Positions 49,543-58,514 of a stretch of DNA of 64,000 bases are shown piece by piece. Origin of the DNA: Microbacterium sp. Se63.02b. Lineage in GTDB: Bacteria; Actinomycetota; Actinomycetes; Actinomycetales; Microbacteriaceae. The stretch spans positions 3,658,001 through 3,722,000 of the forward strand of contig NZ_CP050453.1 in NCBI RefSeq assembly GCF_014171575.1, given 5' to 3'. Every line of letters begins with the position of its first letter. Position 1 is the stretch's first letter. The translations under genes were made by a program, and so were the position numbers. The notes under the pieces are model-generated. The model did no database searches and was not told where the DNA came from. It saw only the letters and a program-made list of their open reading frames with translations.

Positions 49543-49632
49543 GTTTCATTTCGCAATACTCCCGCGTCCTCTCCTCAAAGGGAAGAGGTGATTGTCTCAT
49601 TCTTGTAAACTTCGCGTTTCATTTACTGAAAC
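49543..49632 (-). promoter_or_regulatory. Control region of the importer operon with GTTTCAT palindromes
   Basis: Between the BNR gene and the binding-protein gene lie GTTTCATTTACTGAAAC (49616-49632, a perfect palindrome with a five-base centre), a half site GTTTCATT (49543-49550) and a weaker copy near 49595. The same element stands before the MBL gene (53205) and between the SDR and Gfo/Idh genes (54146). The likely binder is one of the two IclR proteins. Confidence 0.65.
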
Positions 49633-49633
49633 C

Positions 49634-50758
49634 TCACGGCCTCGAAAGTGTGTTCCAGCCGACGTAGCGACCGCTGCGCTCGTCGTACGAATAGAAGTAG
49701 ACCCGGAAGGCGGAGCCCTCGCGCACGACGGCGGGATACCCGCACTGGTACTCGGCGGTCAGCCGTCCATCACGCGGGTCCCGCAAGGCCACGGGTTCGC
49801 TCCACGTAGCCCCTTGCGGGTCGCCGACCCGGGCCTCGACGGCCGGCTCGATCCCGCTCCCCTCCGGCGCGCAGCGCCGCGAGACGAGCAGCAGCCGCCC
49901 GTCGTCGAACCGCGCCAGAGCCGGGGACATGCCGGAGAACGCCAACTGCTCGTACGGCGTCCAGGTCGCGCCCCTGTCGGCGGAGTACGCGCGATGGAAC
50001 CGCAGCGTCTCGTCGCCGCCGACGCCCTGCTGCCGCAGGACCGCGAGGAGTCGACCGTCCTCGAGCAGGCACACGCTGGTCTCCGAGAATCCGTCAGTGG
50101 GGTCGTGGGGACGGAATGACGGGTCCGACGTGTCCTCGTCGCCGTCCATCCTGTCGCCGTTGCCGGTGTCGACGTACGCACCCGTGAGAGAAGCGTCGGG
50201 GTCGAAGGCGATCGTGCCGGCGATCCGCCACGACGCTCCGGCGTCCCGCGAACTCAGCACGGCCGAGCGCCACTTCTCCTCCGCTCGCTGCCGCCCCCAG
50301 ATCGGCCACAGAAGCTCGCCGTCGTCGAACTCCAGGATCTCGCCGTAGACCGCGGGCCAGTGGAAGTCGATCCGCACGTCGTCGCCGGCGTCCCAGGTCG
50401 CACCCTCGTCGCGGGAACGCACCAGCCGGAGGGCGATGCGGCGGCCGGCCGTGCCCTCCCCGGGGTCCAGCGGACGGTGTTGACCGGGAGGAGGAGCGTG
50501 CCATCGGACAAGCGCGCCATGCCGATCGCCCCGAGCACCGCCTCCTCGTCGCCCCGCGGCACCGCGACAGGCACCGCGCGGGTCCAGGTCGCTCCGCCGT
50601 CGAGCGAACGGGTGACGTGCACCTCTCCCCGGCCAGCCGTCCGGCACCGTCGAGTAGGCCACGACGTGGGCGCTCGGGGTGCGCACCGCTGCGGGGAACA
50701 TCGCCGGCGCGTCGGCGACGACGCCGACATCGTCGACGCGGAGGGCGCCCGACATCAT
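49634..50758 (-). CDS. BNR-repeat sialidase-like protein (two compensating frameshifts)
   Basis: This beta-propeller protein of about 374 residues is of the exo-alpha-sialidase-like superfamily. Asp-box motifs S-x-D-x-G-x-T/S-W are seen as SLDGGATW, SRDEGATW, SSRDAGASW and SADRGATW. No signal peptide is visible, so it is probably cytoplasmic, unlike typical secreted sialidases. Between about 50460 and 50635 the correct frame differs (HVTRSLDGGATWTRAVPVAV), implying two opposite indels. It overlaps the DapA-like stop by four bases. The substrate may be a glycosidic or lactone compound handled by the neighbouring lyase; true sialidase activity is unproven. Confidence 0.82.
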   Translation of the reverse strand: MMSGALRVDDVGVVADAPAMFPAAVRTPSAHVVAYSTVPDGWPGRGARHPFARRRSDLDPRGACRGAAGRRGGGARGDRHGALVRWHAPPPGQHRPLDPGEGTAGRRIALRLVRSRDEGATWDAGDDVRIDFHWPAVYGEILEFDDGELLWPIWGRQRAEEKWRSAVLSSRDAGASWRIAGTIAFDPDASLTGAYVDTGNGDRMDGDEDTSDPSFRPHDPTDGFSETSVCLLEDGRLLAVLRQQGVGGDETLRFHRAYSADRGATWTPYEQLAFSGMSPALARFDDGRLLLVSRRCAPEGSGIEPAVEARVGDPQGATWSEPVALRDPRDGRLTAEYQCGYPAVVREGSAFRVYFYSYDERSGRYVGWNTLSRP

Positions 50759-51675
50759 GACTCCCGCGCGGCGTCGACGATGCCTCGGATGCGGGAGGCG
50801 AAGCCGTCGGTGGGCGCCGTGAAGGGCTCTGCGACGGGAGACACGGGAAGACCGAGCGCATGAGCGGCGCCGACCTTCAGCGCGTTGATCGCCGCCGCCG
50901 GGCCTCCCGCTCCGTCGAGGCTCACGCGCAGCACCTCGAAGAGCGCCAGGTATCGGCGCACGGAATCGACGTCGGCCGTGCCGTCGCGGTGCGCGTCGTA
51001 CATCGCGACCGCGGGCCCGGGGAGCACGTTGGCGAAGCCGGGCACGATGCCGTCGAAGCCGAGGACGAATGCCGCATCGATCGTGATCTCCGACCCGATG
51101 TAGGTGCGGAACCCCTCGATGCCCGAGACCGCCTCCACCAAGAGCCGCCCCGCGGTCAGGTCGCCCGATGAGTCCTTGACGCCTGCCAGCGCGCCGTCGG
51201 TTGCGAGCCGGGCGATGACGCCGGCCGGGAGCTTCCTCGGCGTGCGCGGCGGTACGTCGTAGGCGACCACCGGCACATCGACCGCTGCGGCGACGAGCGA
51301 GAAGTGCCGCTCCAGTTCGCTGTCGCTGGAGTCGAAGAACAGCGGAGGGAGCACGAGCACGGCATCGGCACCGGCGGCGACCGCATCGCGCGCGGCGACG
51401 ACGGCTTCGTCCGTGCCGAGTCCTGCGACACCGCCCCAGACCGGGACGCGTCCGGCCGCGGCATCGACGACGGCCTCGATGGTCCTGGCGCGACGAGCAG
51501 GCGTGAGCGAACCGAGCTCCCCGGTCGAGCCAACGGCCAGGAGACCGTGGATACCGGCGGAGATCTGCGCCTCGGTGAGGACGTTCATCGCCGCGGCGTC
51601 GGGTTCGCCGTCGGGGGTGAGGAAGGTGACGAGAGGAGTGACGATTCCAGAGGGCAGCGCGTCACGGGTTGTCAT
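50755..51675 (-). CDS. DapA/NanA family aldolase or dehydratase
   Basis: This class I aldolase-type TIM barrel of about 306 residues has the Schiff-base lysine in GVKDSSGD, the tyrosine of the usual YNVP motif in VAYDVPPR, and GSTGELGSL in place of the G-T-T-G-E loop. The family covers dihydrodipicolinate synthase, N-acetylneuraminate lyase and keto-deoxy sugar acid dehydratases. The operon (MBL, SDR, BNR) argues for a sugar-acid or keto-acid substrate and against lysine synthesis. I chose ATG 51675 because GGAG precedes it; an ATG at 51687 overlaps that site. The frame is intact. Confidence 0.88.
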   Translation of the reverse strand: MTTRDALPSGIVTPLVTFLTPDGEPDAAAMNVLTEAQISAGIHGLLAVGSTGELGSLTPARRARTIEAVVDAAAGRVPVWGGVAGLGTDEAVVAARDAVAAGADAVLVLPPLFFDSSDSELERHFSLVAAAVDVPVVAYDVPPRTPRKLPAGVIARLATDGALAGVKDSSGDLTAGRLLVEAVSGIEGFRTYIGSEITIDAAFVLGFDGIVPGFANVLPGPAVAMYDAHRDGTADVDSVRRYLALFEVLRVSLDGAGGPAAAINALKVGAAHALGLPVSPVAEPFTAPTDGFASRIRGIVDAARES

Positions 51676-51708
51676 GTGAGACTCCAAGGTCGGGTTGGGT
51701 GGTGGAGG

Positions 51709-52463
51709 TCAGGAGAGGAGGAAGCCGCCGTCGACGAGGATGTCGGTTCCGGTGAGGTATCCAGCGTCCGCGCTCAGGAGGAATCGCACGACCGCGCCGA
51801 TCTCCTCGGGGTGTCCGCGACGTCCGGCCGCGGGTGTGCGCACCGCGCGCTGATCGGGCGGACTCGGCGGTGCGACGCTGGAGGGCGTGTCGATGTCGCC
51901 CGGCGAGACGGTGAGCACGCGGATGCCGTGCGGAGCGAGCTCGAGAGCCGCGCTCCGCGTGAATCCGAGAAGCCCTGCCTTGGTGGCCGAGTACACCGCG
52001 GCGGCCGGCGCGGCGGTGTGAGCGAGGACGGACGCGGTGCTGACGATGACTCCGCCACCCGCCGCGATCATGTGCCGGGCCGCGGCCGCGCGCTGCACCG
52101 GATCGCGGCGCCGAGATTCACGGCCAGCATGCCGTCGAGGTAGTCGTCGTCGACGTCGAGCAGCGCGCGATGGGCGGGCGGCCCGGTGACGGCCGCGTTG
52201 TTGACGAGGCCGTCGAGACCTCCGAGGATGTCGGCCGCGTGATCGACCACGCGCTCGGCGGTCCCCGCCTCCGAGAGGTCCGCCACGACACCATCGACCC
52301 GATCGCCGAGACCGGAAGCGGTGAGGGCGTCGTCGAGCTCGGCCCTGGTGCGCTGCGCCACCACGACACGGGCTCCCGCCTCGAGGAGCGCAGCGCTGAT
52401 CGCCGCCCCGATGCCGGTCGCCCCGCCCGTGACGAGCACCCGGCGCCCTGCGAGCGCGGTCAT
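51709..52463 (-). CDS. SDR family oxidoreductase (one frameshift)
   Basis: This FabG-like dehydrogenase of about 251 residues has TGGATGIG at the N-terminus, NNAAVTG, the serine in VSTAS and catalytic YSATKAG, and the C-terminal YLTGTDILVDGGFLLS. The frame is lost near 52095; one base restored joins CSARA to AARHMIAAGGGVIV. ATG 52463 overlaps the restored stop of the MBL gene. It is second in the MBL-SDR-DapA-BNR unit and likely oxidises or reduces a sugar acid or keto intermediate. Confidence 0.87.
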
Positions 52464-53190
52464 GCGACGAGTCCCGCCGGTCGCCCGCCCTGCGCGTAGG
52501 CCGCGACGGCTGCCCGGATGTGCTGGTCACCCGCACTGAGCGCGACGGCCCCGTGTCCGGGAAGAGCTGCGCGACGCCGAGCTCGTCGACGGCGCGGAGG
52601 CTGCGGAGGTAGGCGACCTCGTCCGTGTCCGGAGTGTCGAGCACGGCGGTCCTCCCCTGCGCGAAGACCAGATCGCCGCTGAAGAGTGCACGCGCGCTCG
52701 GAAGCTCGGCGAGGTACGCGGTGTGGTCGGCGCTGTGACCGGGCGTCGGCACCGCATGCACGACGACCGAGCCGACCGCGATCCTCTCGGCCACCTCGAC
52801 GCCGGCGACGGCGCGCAGCACCTGATCCGCGGGATACACGCCCTTCCGACGCGCTTCCGGCAGACCGATGGCCTCCTCGTCGGCGACGGCGAGCCGCTGC
52901 GCCGTGAGCGCCGAGGCGAAGACGGGCGCGCCGAGCCCGCCCGCCAGATCGGCGGTACCGCCCGAGTGGTCGACGTGCCCGTGGGTCACGAGGATGCCTA
53001 CCAGCGTGCGCCCTTCGAGAGCGGTGCGGACGCGGGCGAGCAGCTGCTCCGGCGCACGTCCGGCACCGGTGTCGATGAGCACCGCCTCACTGCCCGAGGC
53101 GAGCAGGTAGGCATGCCCATCCCATGGATCGCTGATCCCGAATCCGAGATAGCCGCTCGCGACGAGCGTGCAGTCGGCGGTCAGCTGCAC
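52460..53190 (-). CDS. MBL-fold metallo-hydrolase (one frameshift)
   Basis: This metallo-beta-lactamase-fold hydrolase of about 243 residues has the metal motif THGHVDHSGG, further ligands in TPGHSADHT, the bridging Asp in LFSGDLVFA and a C-terminal FPGHG. It is of the glyoxalase II/lactonase-like type. The frame breaks at CCC near 52556; adding one C gives FPGHGAVALSAGDQHIRAAVAAYAQ and a stop overlapping the SDR start. GTG 53190 lies 14 bases below a perfect GTTTCAT-type palindrome. It heads the operon; it may open a lactone or thioester. Confidence 0.87.
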
Positions 53191-53204
53191 TGGAGGCTCC
53201 CTTC

Positions 53205-53227
53205 AAATGAAACTCTCCGTTTCATTT
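53205..53227. promoter_or_regulatory. Perfect operator palindrome before the MBL operon
   Basis: AAATGAAAC, five bases (TCTCC), then GTTTCATTT: nine-base perfect arms. It strongly resembles the boxes bound by KdgR, an IclR-family regulator of sugar-acid catabolism (AATRAAAY...RTTTYATT). It lies 14 bases above the MBL start, where a repressor would block expression. Confidence 0.8.
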
Positions 53228-53268
53228 CCATGCAGTCTGTCGGCCGACGTCGCCGGTGTCAAGAGAAA

Positions 53269-54066
53269 TCACATCGACGACCAGCCGCCGTCGACGGGGA
53301 TGACCGCGCCGGTGACGTACGAGGCCGCATCCGAGGCCAGGTACACGAGCGTCCCGGTCACGTCGTCCTCGTCGGCGAGTCGGCGCAGCGGCACGCGGCG
53401 CTCGTAGGCGTCGACGAACCGCTCATCCTGGCCCTCCGACCGCAATCCGCCGGGGCAGATGCAGTTGGCGCGCACACCGAGGGGACCGAGGGCAGCGGCG
53501 AGGTACCGCGTGAAGCCGACCATGCCCGCCTTGTCGAACGAGTAGAAGACCGGCATCGTCATGCCGGTCCCCTCGTAGATCGAGAAGTCGGGGGCGACCA
53601 CGCCGTAGATCGATCCGATGTTGATGATCGATCCCGACCCCCGATCCGCCATCCCCTTCGCGAGGGACTGCGTGATGTGGAACAGTCCACGGGAGTTCAC
53701 CGCTGACGTCGACTCCCAGTCGTCGATGCTCGTCTCGAACAGACCTCCCCCCGCGCGATGGACGGCGTTGTTGACCAGCACGTCCGGCGCACCGAACCGC
53801 TCGAGGAACGTCGAGGCGAAGCGTGCGGTGCTCTCTGCGCTTGCCAGGTCGAGCGACATCGCCGACGCCTCCAGTCCGTCTGCGCGCAGGGCGTCGGCCG
53901 AATGCTCCGCACGCTCCTCTTCGCGCGAGGTCACGACGACGTGGGCGCCCGCCTCGGCGAGGGCACGGGCGAAGAGGCTCCCGTAGAGGCCGCCGGCGCC
54001 GGTGACGACGACCGATCTCCCGCGCAGCGAGAACCGATCGAGGAAGGAGGAGGGCGATGCAGACAA
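53269..54066 (-). CDS. SDR family oxidoreductase, gluconate/sugar dehydrogenase-like
   Basis: This SDR has about 265 residues. The cofactor motif TGAGGLYGSLFARAL lies near residue 18, VNNAVHRAG follows, and the catalytic YSFDKAG is preceded by NIGSIYG. The C-terminus YVTGAVIPVDGGWSSM is typical of SDRs such as gluconate 5-dehydrogenase or KduD. I prefer the TTG at 54066 because GAAAGGA lies eight bases upstream. ATG 54132 would add 22 residues unlike the fold. The frame is intact. It is divergent from the Gfo/Idh gene with a shared palindrome at 54146. Confidence 0.86.
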   Translation of the reverse strand: MSASPSSFLDRFSLRGRSVVVTGAGGLYGSLFARALAEAGAHVVVTSREEERAEHSADALRADGLEASAMSLDLASAESTARFASTFLERFGAPDVLVNNAVHRAGGGLFETSIDDWESTSAVNSRGLFHITQSLAKGMADRGSGSIINIGSIYGVVAPDFSIYEGTGMTMPVFYSFDKAGMVGFTRYLAAALGPLGVRANCICPGGLRSEGQDERFVDAYERRVPLRRLADEDDVTGTLVYLASDAASYVTGAVIPVDGGWSSM

Positions 54067-54145
54067 GGGGTCGATCCTTTCAGGAGGGCCGATTGACAGC
54101 GCCCCGGGGGACGCGATATCAATGTGTCTCATAGAGTGGTGAAAA

Positions 54146-54161
54146 TCATTCCATAGAATGA
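54146..54161. promoter_or_regulatory. Operator palindrome between SDR and Gfo/Idh genes
   Basis: TCATTC-CATA-GAATGA is a perfect inverted repeat and continues on one side into GAATGAAAC, the half-site shared with the elements at 49616 and 53205. Centred in the divergent gap, it could regulate both transcripts. Confidence 0.65.
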
Positions 54162-54190
54162 AACAGTTCGGAAGCCCCGGAAGGACCCCC

Positions 54191-55191
54191 GTGCATCAGA
54201 CCCGTCGTGTGGCCCTGAGCGGCCTCGGATCGATCGCCCGCCAGCACGCCCAGGCGCTGCGCCGGAGCGCCGGCACGCGGATCGTCGCCTTCGACCCCAG
54301 CCAGGAGATGCGGGAGGAGGCGCTCTCGCAAGGTCTCGTGGATGAGGTCACGACGAGCTTCGACGCACTCGTCGACGGCGACCCCGACGCCCTCATCATC
54401 GCCGGCCCCGACCACGTGCACATCTCGCAGCTGTCCGCCGCCTCGCTCCGGGGCATCCCGACGCTGGTGGAGAAGCCGGTCGCGGAATCCTCGACCGCAC
54501 TGGCCGCCGCCCTCCCGTCGCTGCGCGCGTCCGCCGCACCCGTGCTCGTCGGCTATGTGCTGCGGCATCGACGCGTGGTCGAGACCGCCCGACGGATGAT
54601 CCTCGACGGCGAGATCGGCCATCCCGTCTCGTTCCAGGTGATGCTCGGCGCCTATGGGACGATCCCCGCGGCAGCTTCCCGCTTCGCCACGGCATCCGCC
54701 GACCGGCTCTACCGTGACTACTCGCACGAGTGGGACTACCTGCGGTGGATCTTCGGACCCGTCGCCGACGTCGTGGCAACCGCCCGCACCGTTGACCACG
54801 TGCCGCATGTCGAATCACCCAACCTCGTCGATGCGCTGCTGCGGCATCAGAGCGGCATCGTCGGCGCCGCGCACCTCGACTACGTCGACCAGCGCGGCAC
54901 GCGCACGCTCCACGTGGTCGGCAGCGGCGGCACGCTGTTCGCCGACATCGCCCGCGGCACGATCTCGGTGCGCCGTGCGGGCGAGAACCTGGAACGTCAC
55001 CACGACCTCGCCGAGTCGCCGGCCGAACCGCTCGCCCGGCAGGCTGCGCATCTGCTCGACCTCGCGGCCGACCGCACCGTGACGCCCCGAGTGAGTCTGG
55101 ACGACGGGCTCGCGGCCCTCAGCACGGCGGAGGCCCTCATCCGCTCGGCGGCCGAGGACCGCTGGACCGCCGTCGACGCCTCGACCCCTGA
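54191..55191 (+). CDS. Gfo/Idh/MocA family oxidoreductase (frameshift at the very end)
   Basis: This NAD(P)-dependent sugar or inositol dehydrogenase-like protein has about 333 residues. The N-terminal Rossmann motif ALSGLGSIARQHAQAL, the conserved EKPVAES motif (catalytic Lys in EKP) and the C-terminal domain with DYSHEWDYLRWIFG are present. GTG 54191 is chosen because GGAAGGA precedes it. One base missing in CCCC 55185-55188 hides the natural stop TGA 55189-55191; as written the frame runs far into the esterase gene. It is followed by the esterase after 20 bases. Confidence 0.87.
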
Positions 55192-55211
55192 CCGCGACCC
55201 GAAGGGACAGC

Positions 55212-56174
55212 ATGTTCACGGATCTCGCCGAACCCGAGCTGCGCGCGTACCGGAGCGCGCAGCAGGAACCGGAGGACTTCGACGCCTTCTGGTCGGAAAC
55301 CCTCAGGGAGAGCCGTCAGGCCGCGTGGACGCCGCGACGGGAGATCGTCGACACCGGCCTCGCGACACTGTCGGTGTACGACGTCACGTTCTCCGGCTAC
55401 CTCGGCGATCCGGTGCGGGCCTGGCTGCGCGTCCCCCGTGGTGCACGAGGCCCCCTCCCCGCAGTGGTGCAGTACGTCGGTTACGGAGGTGGTCGCGGAC
55501 ATGCGACGGACGATCTGCTGTGGGCGAGTGCCGGGTTCGCCCACCTCACGATGGACACCCGCGGTCAGGGTTCGTCGTGGAAGGTCGGTGCGACCGACGA
55601 CCGCCACGGCACGGGGCCGCAGTTCCCCGGAGTCATGACCCGGGGCATCCAGGATCCGCGCACCTACTACTACCGCCGGCTCTATGCCGATGCGGTGCTG
55701 GCGGTCGACGCCGTCCGCACCATGGCGGAGGTCGATCCGCAGCGGGTGGGCGTACTGGGCCGCAGTCAGGGCGGCGGTCTCGCGCTCGCGGCAGGAGCAC
55801 TCGCCGCCGACGTCAAGGTCGTGATCGCCCAGGTGCCGTTCCTGTGCGACTTCCCGCGGGCGCTCGGCCTCAACGACGAGCCGCCGTACAGCGAGATCAC
55901 GCGCTTCCTCGCCGTGCACCGCGAGGAGGCCGCCACCGTCCGCCGCACGCTCGCCTACTTCGACGGCGTCAACCTCGCGCGCCGCGGCACCGTGGCGGCG
56001 ACCTTCAGCGCGGGACTCATGGACGCGACGTGCCCGCCGTCGACCGTGTTCGGTGCTTTCCACGAATGGCGCGGCCCGAAGGAGATCGAGGTCTGGCCCT
56101 TCAACGGTCACGAAGGCGGAGGCTCGACGTCGGATGCGAACGCGCTCGCGACACTTCGACGACTGCTGACCTGA
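55212..56174 (+). CDS. Acetylxylan esterase / cephalosporin-C deacetylase (CE7)
   Basis: This 320-residue alpha/beta-hydrolase of carbohydrate esterase family 7 has nucleophile Ser in GRSQGGGLAL, catalytic Asp in AGLMDATCPPST and His in NGHEGGG. The family N-terminus (FTDLAEPELRAYRS) and YVGYGGGRG (oxyanion hole) are clear. No signal peptide is present, so it deacetylates small imported acetylated sugars or related compounds in the cytoplasm. The start is ATG 55212, with GAAGGGA upstream. The frame is intact. Its pairing with Gfo/Idh suggests acetylated sugar use within the same regulon. Confidence 0.93.
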   Translation: MFTDLAEPELRAYRSAQQEPEDFDAFWSETLRESRQAAWTPRREIVDTGLATLSVYDVTFSGYLGDPVRAWLRVPRGARGPLPAVVQYVGYGGGRGHATDDLLWASAGFAHLTMDTRGQGSSWKVGATDDRHGTGPQFPGVMTRGIQDPRTYYYRRLYADAVLAVDAVRTMAEVDPQRVGVLGRSQGGGLALAAGALAADVKVVIAQVPFLCDFPRALGLNDEPPYSEITRFLAVHREEAATVRRTLAYFDGVNLARRGTVAATFSAGLMDATCPPSTVFGAFHEWRGPKEIEVWPFNGHEGGGSTSDANALATLRRLLT

Positions 56175-56202
56175 CCCCGGCAGCAGCGACGCGTACAGGG
56201 GC

Positions 56203-56976
56203 TCAGGCGGGGCTGCCCAGCTCCTTCGTGAGCGCTTTGGCGACACGGGAGAGCTGCGAGACCACGTTCGGCACCTCGTCGAGGGGCAGCTGGGTGTCCG
56301 GGGCGCTCACGCTCAGGCCGGCCGGGATCGCCGTGCCCTGCAGAGCGACGGCGACGCAGCGACCGCCGATCTGGTTCTCCGACTCGTCCATCGCATAGCC
56401 TCGCTCGCGCACCTCGGCGAGTTCTGCCAAGTAGGCGTCGGGGTCGGTGATGGTCTTCTCGGTGTATCGCGGCATGCCGTGCATCGCGAGGATCGAGCGC
56501 ACCGACTCCTCGCCGCGCACCGCGACCATGACCTTACCCAGCGCCGTCGAGTGGATGAGGCTGCGCTCGCCCACCCGCGCCGCGAGTCGCATCTGACGCG
56601 GACTCTCGTACACCAGCGCGTGCACGACCTGACCGCCTTCGAGGTAGCCGAGGTTCACGGTGAGACCGAGGTCGTCACGGAGCCGGGTGAGGCGTGATTC
56701 CGCGAGGCGCTTGAGCCGCTCCAACCCCACCGAGTCGGGGGCCTGGAACGCGAGGCCCAGCCGGTAGAGCGAGGTGTCGGCATCCCGCTCGACGAAGCTG
56801 CGTTCCTCCAGCACGGTCAGGTACCGGAAGGCCGTGCTCTTCGGCATGCCCGTTTCGGTCGTGACCGTGAGCAGCGAGACCCCTTCCGAGCTGGCGCGCA
56901 CGAGATCGAGGACATCGCACACCCGGTCGACCGCTCGAATCGAGTACCTGCTCGGGGTCGACGCCTCTGGGGCCAC
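56203..56976 (-). CDS. IclR family regulator (second copy)
   Basis: This 257-residue regulator has a winged helix containing VDRVCDVLDLVRASSEGVSLL and PKSTAFRYLTVLEER, and an effector domain with LIHSTALGKVMVAV, ERGYAMDESENQIGGRCVAV and GLSVSAP. It is collinear with and similar to the IclR at 41220, so the two are paralogues flanking the catabolic region. It is convergent with the esterase (28-base gap) and 87 bases below the M81 gene on the same strand. It is the best candidate to bind the GTTTCAT palindromes nearby. Confidence 0.93.
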   Translation of the reverse strand: MAPEASTPSRYSIRAVDRVCDVLDLVRASSEGVSLLTVTTETGMPKSTAFRYLTVLEERSFVERDADTSLYRLGLAFQAPDSVGLERLKRLAESRLTRLRDDLGLTVNLGYLEGGQVVHALVYESPRQMRLAARVGERSLIHSTALGKVMVAVRGEESVRSILAMHGMPRYTEKTITDPDAYLAELAEVRERGYAMDESENQIGGRCVAVALQGTAIPAGLSVSAPDTQLPLDEVPNVVSQLSRVAKALTKELGSPA

Positions 56977-57063
56977 CGTGTGCTCTTCTCTCCTGGGCGA
57001 GTCCGGCCGGGAGAGCCCGACCGCGGTGCTCCATCGTACCCCCGCGCCCCGCGCCGCCAGGGA

Positions 57064-58514
57064 TCACGGGAGCTGCGGACGCGACCTCCGGTAGTCCAGT
57101 CGCTCGAGCACGGAGTCGGTCTCCCCGGTGTACCCGCGTCCACGAAACCGGAGACGAGCGGCGCCCATCCGGCACGCAGCGCCGCGGCACCTTTGAGCAG
57201 GAGGACGTCGTACGCGCCGACGTCGATCCCCATGCTGCCGAACAGATGGGGGTCGTTGGGCTGCCGCGCCTCGCCTTGCACGACGAGGTCCAGTCCGCCT
57301 GCGCGCACCCAGGCCGCGCCACCCATGCTCACCTGAACGCCGGTGGCCATGGGACCTGTGTTGGCGAACACGCCGTCGGTCACTCTGAGCACCTCGACCT
57401 CGAGGTCGAGCGGCGGCCCGGATCGCGGCGACGCCCATCCCCGAGACGGACCCCTGTCGTGGCCCCCTCGCCCGCTTCCTGAAGCAGAGCGAGCGCACGC
57501 GGATCCGCGATGGTCCCGAGGAACCGCCGTCCCGGATGAGCGCTCGCCTCGTGCGCGAGCCACGTGGTGTCTCCCGGTGACCCGCCGTTGATGTTGTCCC
57601 CGGTGTCGGCGATCACCTGAACCCCGGCAGCTCCCAGCGCGAGCCGCACGGCCTCCGCTGCCCCGGCAGGTCCCGTCGGAAGAGGGGCGCGTCCTGGTCG
57701 CGAGATCGAGCAGCTCGTCGGCAGCGCCCTCGGCGTCCTCGGCGTGATCCACATCGGCCGTGACCTGGAATCCCATTCCCGTGAAAGCGGTGTCGGCGTA
57801 CGCGTAGCCCCCGTGCACGGTGGCGTTGCGGATCCCCGGACGAGCTTCGATCCGTTCTGCCAGCTCCCAGAGCGAGCGCAGCGGCTCGTCCTCGGTCCGC
57901 TGCGCCGCCGGGGCAGCGACGAGCGGAAGCCCACGATGCGCCCGGTGCGGCACCGGATCGCCATGCAGCAGCGGCGCGAGCATCCGTGCCGCATCGATAC
58001 CCCGCTCATACGTGTCGACGTGGGGGTTGGTGCGGTAGCCGATCACGATCTCGACGTCGCGGAGTCGAGGCGCCGCCATGTTCGCGTGCATGTCGAGTGC
58101 GATCGCGACGGGTCGGCCGGGGAGCATCGCCCGCACGAGCTGGACAAGGGATTCCTCGGCATCATGCTCCCCGTCGACGAAGAGGTCGCCGTGCACCTCG
58201 AACAGCACGCCGTCGATCTCGTCCGCCGCGATCAGAGCCGACCGCAGCTCGGCCCTGATCGCCTCGAATGCCGCTCGCTCGACCGTGCCGGAGGGCGTGG
58301 CGAAGGTCGCGAACAGGGGCACAGGTTCCAGGCCCGCCGCTGTGGCGCCGTCGAGGAACCCGCCGATCATCGTCCTGGTGCCCTCGAACGCGGTGACGAT
58401 CTGCGACCCGCGGTACCAGCGCCGGGCGAAGGCGTCGAGGCCGGTGCGCAGGGGTGAGAAGGTGTTGGTCTCGTGGTAGACGGCGAGGACCGCCACCCGT
58501 GGGTGCGATGTCAC
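57064..58514 (-). CDS. M81 family metallopeptidase, MlrC-like (three frameshifts)
   Basis: This protein of about 480 residues matches the DUF1485/MlrC layout. The N-terminus VAVLAVYHETNTFSPL, ALDMHANMA and GYRTNPHVDTYERG form the metal-binding half, and DTGDNINGGSPGDTT is the conserved later motif. Frames change near 57690, 57410 and 57125-57130; the correct reading passes through LLQEAGEGATTGVRLGDG and ends in TDSVLERLDYRRSRPQLP. GTG 58514 overlaps the aminotransferase stop. Despite the family name, most members are not linked to microcystin; hydrolysis of an amide in a small compound is more likely. Confidence 0.82.

Noticed and set aside
57064..58514. Microcystin degradation from MlrC similarity
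   Set aside because: The other mlr genes are absent, and the M81 family is broad. The name alone does not support that substrate.
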